Assembly (NCBI GenBank): GCA_003648575.1
Contig: QMPN01000033.1
Coordinates: forward strand, 1 to 17,490
From: Bacteroidota bacterium
Lineage (GTDB): Bacteria > Bacteroidota > Bacteroidia > Bacteroidales > B18-G4
DNA length: 17,490 nucleotides
Direction of reading: 5' to 3'
Shown here piece by piece: positions 1 to 6,066 of the stretch. The translations under genes were made by a program, and so were the position numbers. Numbering within the stretch: position 1 is the stretch's first letter; every line of letters begins with the position of its first letter. The notes under the pieces are model-generated. The model was not told the DNA's origin. It searched no databases and saw nothing but the letters and a program-made list of their open reading frames with translations.

Positions 1-306
1 GGAATCATCATGGTGGTCATGTTCAGGATACTTAGCGGTCACCTGGCAGGATTAGGAAGGCCTGAGGTTACCCTCTATGTTTTTCTGCCTGCCCTGGTAT
101 TGAATATAATATTGAATCTGCTCTGGATCCCGGAATATGGAGGTGAGGGAGCAGCAATGGCTACAAACGTGAGTTATGCGGCAGGATCAATCGGGTACCT
201 ACTCATCTATTCACGCATCTTAAAGGTACCGATCAAGGACATACTCTTCGTGAAGAAAAGTGATTTTACACAACTTCGTGTGATGATTCGTGGTTTGAAG
301 AAATAA
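1..306 (+). CDS. Polysaccharide flippase (Wzx/MATE-like), C-terminal fragment
   Basis: This is the 3' end of a multi-span membrane protein. The frame is open from base 1, so the gene starts outside the window and the ATG at 10 is not the real start. The visible ~101 residues contain hydrophobic spans (around LPALVLNIILNLLWIP and the stretch ending GYLLIYSRIL) and a GAAMAT segment. That loop-helix pattern is familiar from the C-terminal part of polysaccharide-biosynthesis/oligosaccharide flippases, which move lipid-linked sugar repeat units across the inner membrane. It ends in a basic tail (GLKK) with TAA. A sulfotransferase follows 19 bp downstream on the same strand, which fits the end of a surface-polysaccharide operon. 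The assignment to the flippase superfamily is reasonable, but the substrate is unknown. Confidence 0.7.
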   Translation, partial: GIIMVVMFRILSGHLAGLGRPEVTLYVFLPALVLNIILNLLWIPEYGGEGAAMATNVSYAAGSIGYLLIYSRILKVPIKDILFVKKSDFTQLRVMIRGLKK

Positions 307-325
307 AAACTATTTTAGCTGCCGG

Positions 326-1429
326 ATGGAATCATTTAACACAGAAATGGAGAAAAAAAGCATCCCGATCTTTTTTATTGTCGGGAGGCCCCGTTCCGGG
401 ACCACGCTACTTCGGACCCTTTTCGATGCTCATCCCCATGTGCTTGTACCACCGGAATGCCAGTTTATTGTCAATCTCTATCCTAAATACCGGAAGGTCA
501 GGAATTGGACCCCGAAAAAACTGAAAATTTTCTACCGGGAACTGAACAAGCAGTGGTTGTTTGAACTTTGGCCATTGGAGAAAGAACATCTTCTTGATAG
601 TCTGATGAAATGTGAAGGCGAAAATGATTTTAGCACCATATGCAAGGCTGTCTACCAGGAATATCAATCCGTATTTGAGCATGAAAATATTCTCGCCTTA
701 GGGGATAAGAATCCCGGATACACCATATACACTGAGAAGCTGCTGAAGATCTTCCCTGACGCAAAATTTATCCATATCATCCGCGATTACAGGGACAATT
801 TCATTTCCATCAGGAATGTTGATTTCGAACTTCCATTCATATCCCTGACCACAGCAAAATGGAAGATCTTTGTGAAGCGGTTCAGAAAAGTTGCTGAACG
901 CCATCCCGGTACCCACATCGAGATCCGCTACGAAGACCTTGCTGCCGACCCGGAAAAACAATTTGAGGGCTTATGCCGTTTCTTGAAGCTCCCATACAGC
1001 AGCATTCCCTTCGGATTTTATAAAAAGGGGGAGCAAGCAAGAAAGATGTACCCCGAAGAGATCCTTAAAAAATACCAGTCCAGCCTGTTTAAAAAGATCA
1101 GCACCGATAAGATCGGTCTCTGGAAGGATCAACTGAACAAGATTGAAATTAAAAGCGGAGATGCAACAGCCGGGAAATATGCTGAGTTATGCGGTTACGA
1201 AAGGAAATACCTAAGGCCTTCCATATGGATCAGGCTCAGGATACTCCCCGGACAATGTTTTGCCTCCCTTTTATCCATGGCAACAAAATTGATTGACACT
1301 TTCCCCTACAGATTGCGAATCGCTATCCTTATCAAAGCCCCATGGGTTATGGGACGTATATACCTTTCGATATTCAACAGGAAAAAGCTGAAAGAGGTTT
1401 CCCTGGCAGCGAAGAAAAACCCGCACTGA
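326..1429 (+). CDS. Sulfotransferase family protein (Sulfotransfer_3-like)
   Basis: The product (367 aa) should transfer a sulfuryl group from PAPS to an acceptor. The N-terminal beta-strand and loop FIVGRPRSGTTLL (residues 17-29) is the 5'-phosphosulfate-binding loop. FIHIIRDYRDNFIS (148-161) is the 3'-phosphate-binding strand and helix with Arg153 and Ser161. YEDLAADPEKQ near residue 200 is the usual later motif of Sulfotransfer_3 proteins. There is no signal peptide. The basic C-terminal ~90 residues have some hydrophobic stretches and could associate with the membrane. The ATG at 326 is used here; the in-frame ATG at 347 (MEKKSIPIFF) also gives a full domain and cannot be excluded. It lies 19 bp after the flippase stop and so is probably co-transcribed. 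Sulfation of an exported glycan or glycolipid is a guess from context. Its 3' end is only 3 bp from the convergent glycosyltransferase, leaving no room for a terminator. Confidence 0.85.
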   Translation: MESFNTEMEKKSIPIFFIVGRPRSGTTLLRTLFDAHPHVLVPPECQFIVNLYPKYRKVRNWTPKKLKIFYRELNKQWLFELWPLEKEHLLDSLMKCEGENDFSTICKAVYQEYQSVFEHENILALGDKNPGYTIYTEKLLKIFPDAKFIHIIRDYRDNFISIRNVDFELPFISLTTAKWKIFVKRFRKVAERHPGTHIEIRYEDLAADPEKQFEGLCRFLKLPYSSIPFGFYKKGEQARKMYPEEILKKYQSSLFKKISTDKIGLWKDQLNKIEIKSGDATAGKYAELCGYERKYLRPSIWIRLRILPGQCFASLLSMATKLIDTFPYRLRIAILIKAPWVMGRIYLSIFNRKKLKEVSLAAKKNPH

Positions 1430-1432
1430 TCT

Positions 1433-2356
1433 CTAAAGGACTTTTTTGATGGTAAAAGGAGGCTTCTTGCTCTGCACCATATATATCCTGCTCAGGTATC
1501 CGCCAATGATCCCCAGGCTAAATACTATGATACCTGTACTGAAGAGAATAGCCACAATGGTAGAAGTATAACCAGGCACAGTCACATTGAATAACCATTT
1601 CTGCAATATAAACCTGAGCCCGAAGAGAAAGAAAACTAAAGACATCACAAGACCACCCCATACCATAAGTTTCAGGGGAATATTGGTGTAAAAATAGGTA
1701 AGATCACTCACCACCGAAAAAAGCTTCCTTGTTGTATAACCCGACTTTTTTATCTTCCTTTTGTGGTGCTCAACCTCCACAAAATCAATATCGTTTGTAT
1801 GCCATAACAACAACTGGTCGATGAAGACAAAATGAATGGTGTGCTCAAGAAGCTTTTCGATGATATCCTTCTTGATCAGGCGGAAAGAAGATCCTTTGCC
1901 GGTACCTTCGAGGAGCATTTTTGAAGTAGCCTTTACAGAACGGCTGCCCGCATTCCTGACCTTTGAATGTTGCTTCTTTCTGAAAATTCCGTAAACAATA
2001 TCGGCATCATTTTCCTTCTGTTTCTCAATCAGTTTTGGGATCTCCTCAGGGGGATGCTGCAAGTCATCATCTATTGTAATGATCATCTCTCCCCTGGCAA
2101 ATCCAAAACCACAGATACTGGCATTATGCTGCCCGTAGTTCCTGTGGAGCTTTATCACCGTGACCAGTTCCGGATTTTCTTTTTTGATCTTCTGAAGCAC
2201 GCTCCAGCTGTCATCTCTTCCACAATCCTCCACAAAGATGAATTCAAAAGTTGCGTCAAGCTGTTCAAAAACGACTTTTGAGCGGGCAAATAATTCCTCC
2301 AGGGTGTCTTCGCTGTTGAAGACCGGGACAATAACAGAATAGGTGGGCTGTTGCAC
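1433..2356 (-). CDS. Glycosyltransferase family 2, DPM1/GtrB type
   Basis: This is a 307-aa family 2 glycosyltransferase. The N-terminal GT-A fold starts directly with YSVIVPVFNSEDTL. An FVEDCGRDDS strand follows near residue 41, and the metal/nucleotide-binding IDDDLQHPPEE has its acidic triad at 96-98. Two C-terminal transmembrane segments (about 228-252 and 266-292) are followed by a short basic tail. This layout is that of DPM1/GtrB/ArnC-like enzymes, which move a sugar from a nucleotide to polyprenyl phosphate at the inner leaflet. The start codon is GTG at 2356; no upstream ATG is available, and the domain begins within seven residues. The stop is TAG. It lies 82 bp downstream of the SDR gene, and the gap contains a heptad repeat and a -7 promoter box, so it may be transcribed separately from the acyl operon. 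The sugar is unknown. Confidence 0.87.
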   Translation of the reverse strand: MQQPTYSVIVPVFNSEDTLEELFARSKVVFEQLDATFEFIFVEDCGRDDSWSVLQKIKKENPELVTVIKLHRNYGQHNASICGFGFARGEMIITIDDDLQHPPEEIPKLIEKQKENDADIVYGIFRKKQHSKVRNAGSRSVKATSKMLLEGTGKGSSFRLIKKDIIEKLLEHTIHFVFIDQLLLWHTNDIDFVEVEHHKRKIKKSGYTTRKLFSVVSDLTYFYTNIPLKLMVWGGLVMSLVFFLFGLRFILQKWLFNVTVPGYTSTIVAILFSTGIIVFSLGIIGGYLSRIYMVQSKKPPFTIKKVL

Positions 2357-2379
2357 GGGGATTATGGGTTTGGTAATAG

Positions 2380-2387
2380 CAAATATA
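2380..2387 (-). promoter_or_regulatory. Putative Bacteroidetes -7 box for the GT2 gene
   Basis: The minus strand reads TATATTTG, an exact match to TAnnTTTG, 23 nt upstream of the GTG start at 2356. No convincing TTTG -33 element is seen at the usual distance, where the GC-rich heptad repeat lies instead. Confidence 0.45.
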
Positions 2388-2404
2388 AGTGAATAATCTT
2401 TAAT

Positions 2405-2439
2405 GCGGGACGGGGTGCGCGGAGCGCGGCACGGGGCTT
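2405..2439. repeat. GC-rich heptad tandem array (locus A)
   Basis: Five imperfect 7-bp units fit this stretch in register: gcgggac, ggggtgc, gcggagc, gcggcac and ggggctt, at 2405, 2412, 2419, 2426 and 2433. They share the pattern g-n-g-g at unit positions 1-4, mostly with c at position 7. The array is far more GC-rich than its surroundings. The last unit touches the SDR stop codon (TAA on the minus strand, 2441-2439). A weak hairpin around GTGCGC/GCGC is possible but imperfect. Confidence 0.6.
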
Positions 2440-3188
2440 TAGCGGATTACGGCTCCCATTTCGATCTTAGTCCCTGATATCCATCTGGATTCGTCGGCCA
2501 GAAGAAAAACAATGGTATTGGCTACATCTTCGGCCTCGCCAATGCCCATAGGGTATTTGGCTACATAGCGTTGTATAGAATCATCAACGATCTCTACATT
2601 GGATTCTTTTGCCGGATCGGTGATAAGTGGTGTATTTACCAGCCCGGGAGAAATGCAGTTCACCCGTACTTTCCGGTCGACGAGCTCCAGGGCAAGGGTT
2701 TTGGTATAAGCTTCTACAGCCCCTTTGGAACTTGCATACAGAGCACCTCCATAATAAGGGCTTTCTGTTACTACCGACGACATCATTACGATGGATGCGC
2801 CCACTTTAAGTTTTTTACTTTTCAGGATGGCTGCACTTAACAATACCGGTGCCTTGAAATTGATCCCAAACATTTTTTTGATGTCATCCTGCCTGATATA
2901 TTTGGCCGGAGTGGGTCCAACGATACCGGCACAGTACACAACTCCATCCAGGTCAGGGATCATGTCAATCAGAGCATCACGGTCTTCATCCACTATGAGG
3001 TTTGCAGCAATCATCTGATGGCCTGAGCCCTCTAGCCGATCAAAGGTTTCGGCCAATTTTTCCTCATTGCGGCCTGTAATGATCAACTTTCCGCCCTGCC
3101 TGCTGATGCTGATAGCAGCCTGCATCCCGATGCCGGATGATGCTCCTGTGACGAGCACAGATTTTCCCTGAAGTTCACAAAAAGACAT
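2439..3188 (-). CDS. SDR family NAD(P)-dependent oxidoreductase (FabG-like)
   Basis: This is a 249-aa classical short-chain dehydrogenase. TGASSGIG (14-21) is the dinucleotide-binding glycine motif, and ITGR follows at 37-40. The CAG tripeptide (86-88) sits where NAG is usual. Ser138, Tyr151 and Lys155 (YASSK) form the catalytic set, and SPGLVNTPL is the typical post-catalytic loop. A beta-ketoacyl-ACP reductase role fits its position directly after a KASIII gene and an ACP gene. I chose the ATG at 3188. A TTG at 3209 would extend the protein by seven residues and overlap the KASIII gene, whereas 3188 leaves a 10-bp gap and starts just before the Rossmann fold. In an acyl cluster its likely job is to reduce the 3-keto group formed by KASIII. 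Other SDR activities, such as sugar or alcohol oxidation, cannot be ruled out by sequence alone. Confidence 0.88.
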   Translation of the reverse strand: MSFCELQGKSVLVTGASSGIGMQAAISISRQGGKLIITGRNEEKLAETFDRLEGSGHQMIAANLIVDEDRDALIDMIPDLDGVVYCAGIVGPTPAKYIRQDDIKKMFGINFKAPVLLSAAILKSKKLKVGASIVMMSSVVTESPYYGGALYASSKGAVEAYTKTLALELVDRKVRVNCISPGLVNTPLITDPAKESNVEIVDDSIQRYVAKYPMGIGEAEDVANTIVFLLADESRWISGTKIEMGAVIR

Positions 3189-3198
3189 ATTATCGATT

Positions 3199-4257
3199 TT
3201 AAATTTCAATCAGTGCGGGGCAGAATATCTTGTCTGTATTTAAAACAGCGCTCCCCCAGGAAAGTCCAACGCCAAATCCCGACAGTAACAGTTTCAATTC
3301 CTTTCCGGTCACTTCATCTTGTAATGCTGTTACGATGGTCAGGGGAATGGAAGCAGAGCTGGTGTTGCCAAAATTCCGGATAGAATATGGATATTTTGCC
3401 GGATCGATCTTCAGTTTTTTACGGATCGACTCATTCATAAGCTTGTTGGCCTGGTGGGTTACGAAATAATCAATCACCTCCAGCTCCATTCCTGAGTATT
3501 CTAATAATGCCCTGATATTGGGAGCCACTTCACGCAGGGAGAAGTTAAACACCTCCTCGCCATTGAGGGCAATATGGAATTTATTTCTGCTGATGCCCTC
3601 TGCAATATCCTCATATTCGAATGAAGTTTCTTTCGTTGCAAAATTCCTTATTCCCCCGTCCGGGATGATGATGGCCTCATATCCCGACCCATCGGTTTGA
3701 AGGTTGAATGCCATATCGGGCGCTCCAGGCACATATTCCAGGGCTGTTGCTGTACCTGCATCACCGAATAAGGGATAGGTGCTTTTATCTTTATATGAGG
3801 TATTCTGTGTGGAGACATCCCCAACCAGGAACAGGCCTTTTTTTATTGCTCCGCCCGACATCATCCTGCCCATAACAGAGAGCCCGTACACGTATCCGGA
3901 GCAGCCAAGGCTGATGTCCAGTGCCATACATGTTTTAGGAAGGCCAAGCTTATTTTGCAGTATGCCCGCTGTGGCAGGTATCAGGTAATCACGCGATTGA
4001 GAAACAAAAATCAGGAGCTCGACCTCTTCAGGATCCCATCCCAGTCCCTCAATCAATTGTTTTGCAGCCTCAAAGCTTAAGTCTGAAGTGGCAATGCCCG
4101 GATCGGCAACGCGACGTTTCTCAACACCTATTATTTTAATGAAATTTTCCTGTTCTTTTTCAGAAAGCAAATTATAATCCCTGGTGCTGACCTCCTTTTT
4201 AGGGACGGAAGCAGCGATACCTGCGATCTTGATATCAGGGATACTGAAAATTGCCAT
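3199..4257 (-). CDS. 3-oxoacyl-ACP synthase III family protein (KASIII-A)
   Basis: This is a 352-aa thiolase-fold condensing enzyme of the FabH/KASIII class. The complete Cys-His-Asn triad is visible: Cys119 in LGCSG, His268 in VTHQAN and Asn298 in FGNTS. GFGVGLSWGSAVL near the C-terminus is the conserved glycine-rich strand. KASIII enzymes perform decarboxylative or non-decarboxylative Claisen condensation of an acyl thioester with (malonyl-)ACP. It shares with the second KASIII at 9544-10560 a GY-(E/D)-AIII-x-DGG segment, so the two are paralogs of one subfamily rather than the housekeeping FabH plus an outlier. It lies 8 bp downstream of the ACP gene and 10 bp upstream of the SDR gene, a tight minus-strand operon. 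The ATG at 4257 places the IAGIAASVPK motif correctly. The acyl substrate is not predictable from sequence. Confidence 0.9.
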   Translation of the reverse strand: MAIFSIPDIKIAGIAASVPKKEVSTRDYNLLSEKEQENFIKIIGVEKRRVADPGIATSDLSFEAAKQLIEGLGWDPEEVELLIFVSQSRDYLIPATAGILQNKLGLPKTCMALDISLGCSGYVYGLSVMGRMMSGGAIKKGLFLVGDVSTQNTSYKDKSTYPLFGDAGTATALEYVPGAPDMAFNLQTDGSGYEAIIIPDGGIRNFATKETSFEYEDIAEGISRNKFHIALNGEEVFNFSLREVAPNIRALLEYSGMELEVIDYFVTHQANKLMNESIRKKLKIDPAKYPYSIRNFGNTSSASIPLTIVTALQDEVTGKELKLLLSGFGVGLSWGSAVLNTDKIFCPALIEI

Positions 4258-4265
4258 TGGCTATA

Positions 4266-4508
4266 TTATGCGGCACTTGCCTTGGTTGAAACCAAATTAT
4301 AAAGTTCCCGGAGGGTTTGCGCATTGATCAGGTCATCTGCACTGATCACAACATCATATTCTACATTCACATGAGCAATAAAGATCAAGGCGTTGATCGA
4401 ATCCCAGGTAAAATGATCTCTTAACACACTCTCCGTGCTTAAGTTGCCTGGTTCCATATCCTCAAATTCTCCTTCTACCCTGCTAATAAATTCCTCAATT
4501 GCAACCAT
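4266..4508 (-). CDS. Acyl carrier protein, stand-alone
   Basis: This is an 80-aa carrier protein. Ser37 in WDSINAL is the expected 4'-phosphopantetheine attachment site, and an acidic helix and a short VVISADDL segment follow as in other ACPs. The motif is DSI rather than the DSL of housekeeping fatty-acid ACP, as in many secondary-pathway carriers. I chose the ATG at 4508. The open frame runs on to 4700, but that part is translated heptad repeat and has no carrier-domain content. A TATTTTTG -7 box lies 19 nt upstream of this start. It is the first gene of the ACP-KASIII-SDR operon and is divergent from the radical SAM/FAAL unit. The natural partner is probably the KASIII 8 bp downstream. Confidence 0.85.
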   Translation of the reverse strand: MVAIEEFISRVEGEFEDMEPGNLSTESVLRDHFTWDSINALIFIAHVNVEYDVVISADDLINAQTLRELYNLVSTKASAA

Positions 4509-4527
4509 ATCTATTGTCTGTTTTGTG

Positions 4528-4535
4528 CAAAAATA
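4528..4535 (-). promoter_or_regulatory. Putative -7 box for the ACP-KASIII-SDR operon
   Basis: The minus strand reads TATTTTTG (TAnnTTTG), 19 nt upstream of the ACP ATG at 4508. The -33 position would fall around 4553-4562, inside the GTGTTGA heptad tract. No TTTG is present there. Confidence 0.5.
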
Positions 4536-4543
4536 CATAAAAA

Positions 4544-4571
4544 GTGCTGAGTGTTGGGTGTTGAGTGTTGA
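4544..4571. repeat. GTGTTGA heptad array (locus B, tract 1)
   Basis: Four units of seven bases are in register: gtgctga at 4544, gtgttgg at 4551, then gtgttga at 4558 and 4565. They lie in the divergent promoter region between the ACP operon and the radical SAM/FAAL unit. Only 4 bp separate them from the second tract. Confidence 0.8.
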
Positions 4572-4575
4572 GTTA

Positions 4576-4617
4576 TATTGGATATTCGATATCCGATATT
4601 CGAAATTCGAAATTCGA
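4576..4617. repeat. TATTCGA/AATTCGA heptad array (locus B, tract 2)
   Basis: There are six units of seven bases: tattgga, tattcga, tatccga, tattcga, aattcga, aattcga, starting at 4576. The unit core ATTCGA is kept in four of six. The tract ends 16 bp before the putative -7 box of the radical SAM operon. Confidence 0.85.
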
Positions 4618-4633
4618 AATGTCTTTTTAATGC

Positions 4634-4641
4634 TAACTTTG
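4634..4641 (+). promoter_or_regulatory. Putative -7 box for the radical SAM/FAAL operon
   Basis: TAACTTTG matches TAnnTTTG exactly and lies only 6 nt before the ATG at 4648. If used, transcription would begin at or next to the start codon, giving a leaderless or nearly leaderless mRNA and excluding the alternative ATG at 4630. Confidence 0.4.
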
Positions 4642-4647
4642 TGTTCA

Positions 4648-6066
4648 ATGTTACCTGCCGAAAATAAAAGAAAGCTTCTGCTTATAAACCCCCTCAGCAC
4701 AAATCGTGAGGGCCTGATCCTTCACAGTCATGTGATATACCCACCCATCGGACTTGGTATTGTGGCCGCGCTTACGCCCGGGCATTGGGAAGTGGAGATC
4801 CTTGATGAGAACTGGGAGCGCTTTGAATACCGCGCAGCGGATCTGGTAGGTTTTACTGCACTTACCTCGAGTGTTACACGTGCCTATGAATTGGCTGATG
4901 TGTACCGCAAAAAAGGAATACCAACTATCCTGGGTGGCATACATGCTTCCATGGTCCCGGAAGAAGCCGGGAGATTTGTGGATGTGGTGGTTACCGGAGA
5001 AGTTGAGAGTGTATGGAAAAAGCTGATTGTTGATTTTGAATGTGGTGAGCTAAATGATCTTTACAGGGGTGAGCTTTTGCCATTCAAAAATGCCGTATAT
5101 CCGGCACGTCACCTGTTCCACAAAAAGTACCAGTTTGCCAGCATACAAACTACCCGTGGCTGCCCCATGATGTGTGATTTCTGTTCTGTTCATCAGTTCA
5201 ACGGCAGTAAATATCGCGAACGACCCGTCGAAGAAGTACTTGATGAGCTGGAAACCATCGAGCAGGAAAAGATCTATTTCGTTGATGATAACCTGATCGG
5301 CTATGGGAAAAAGTCACAGCAAAGAACCATCGACCTCCTGAAGGGAATGATAAACAGGGGCATCAAAAAGCAATGGTTTTGTTCTGCTTCCATGAATTTT
5401 GCCGAGAATGAGGAGGTGCTGGAGCTGGCAGCAAAAGCCGGTTGCATAATGGTACTCTTAGGTATTGAATCTGAGCGCATCGACCAGTTGGAGGAGACCA
5501 ACAAGAAGATGAACATCAAGATCGGTATCGAACATTATGATGAGGTGTTCAGAAAGATTCATAAATATGGGATCAGCGTGCTTGGGGCTTTTATCTATGG
5601 CCTCGAAAGCGACACCCCGGAAACCATGGCCAGTAGGACCGAATACATCAACAATGCTGATATTGATGCCGTGCAGGCCACCGTACTCACCCCCCTTCCC
5701 GGGACAGGTTTATACAGGCGGATGGAGGCTGCCGGTGATATTGTATACAACAACTATCCCGAAGACTGGCAATGCTATGATTTTGTTGATGTAGTGTTCA
5801 AGCATAAAAATATGGGAAAGGATGGATTCCTCGTAGAAGTTAGAAAGAATTGGGATGCCCTGTATAACGACCACACACTCAAGAAAAAGTTCCTCAGAAC
5901 CCTAAAACAGACAAAAAGTCCCTTGGCCGCAATCTGGTCTTACGGATCCAATCTACAATACTATAACCTGGTGAATGAGGGACGAAAGCCCAAAAAGAAC
6001 ATTGAAGATATTTTTGGTTTGGATGAATCCGGAAAAGAATTGCTAAAGTCAAGTCCTTTCAGGTAA
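4648..6066 (+). CDS. B12-binding domain radical SAM protein, copy 1
   Basis: This 472-aa enzyme has an N-terminal cobalamin-binding-like Rossmann domain (about residues 9-130: KLLLINP, WEVEILDEN, PTILGGIHAS) followed by a radical SAM core. The core has the 4Fe-4S cluster motif C172-x3-C176-x2-C179 (GCPMMCDFC), the FVDDN strand near 211 and LGIES near 271. The C-terminal part (about 360-470) resembles the DUF4070-type tail of HpnP-like proteins, but I am less sure of that. Members of this class methylate or rearrange unactivated carbons, including in lipids (for example hopanoid methylases). I chose the ATG at 4648 because it aligns residue for residue with copy 2 (both have KLLLINP at 9-15). 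ATGs further upstream (4630 and beyond) would read through promoter and repeat sequence. It is followed with zero spacing by copy 2. The substrate is unknown; by context it is a carrier-bound acyl chain or lipid. Confidence 0.88.
   Translation: MLPAENKRKLLLINPLSTNREGLILHSHVIYPPIGLGIVAALTPGHWEVEILDENWERFEYRAADLVGFTALTSSVTRAYELADVYRKKGIPTILGGIHASMVPEEAGRFVDVVVTGEVESVWKKLIVDFECGELNDLYRGELLPFKNAVYPARHLFHKKYQFASIQTTRGCPMMCDFCSVHQFNGSKYRERPVEEVLDELETIEQEKIYFVDDNLIGYGKKSQQRTIDLLKGMINRGIKKQWFCSASMNFAENEEVLELAAKAGCIMVLLGIESERIDQLEETNKKMNIKIGIEHYDEVFRKIHKYGISVLGAFIYGLESDTPETMASRTEYINNADIDAVQATVLTPLPGTGLYRRMEAAGDIVYNNYPEDWQCYDFVDVVFKHKNMGKDGFLVEVRKNWDALYNDHTLKKKFLRTLKQTKSPLAAIWSYGSNLQYYNLVNEGRKPKKNIEDIFGLDESGKELLKSSPFR

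Noticed and set aside
2439..4508. ACP-KASIII-SDR as the housekeeping fatty acid synthesis genes (acpP, fabH, fabG)
   Set aside because: There is no fabD, fabF or plsX context, the ACP has DSI instead of DSL, a second KASIII of the same subfamily is nearby, and the operon is divergent from FAAL and radical SAM genes. A specialised pathway is more likely, though not proven.
4435..4647. Upstream extension of the radical SAM copy 1 frame (from 4435 or from ATG 4630)
   Set aside because: The extension is antisense to the ACP gene and then runs through heptad repeats and the promoter box. Alignment to copy 2 places the start at 4648.
4509..4700. N-terminal extension of the ACP gene to 4700
   Set aside because: The extra 64 residues are translated heptad repeat and overlap the divergent radical SAM gene. 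A complete carrier protein starts at 4508.
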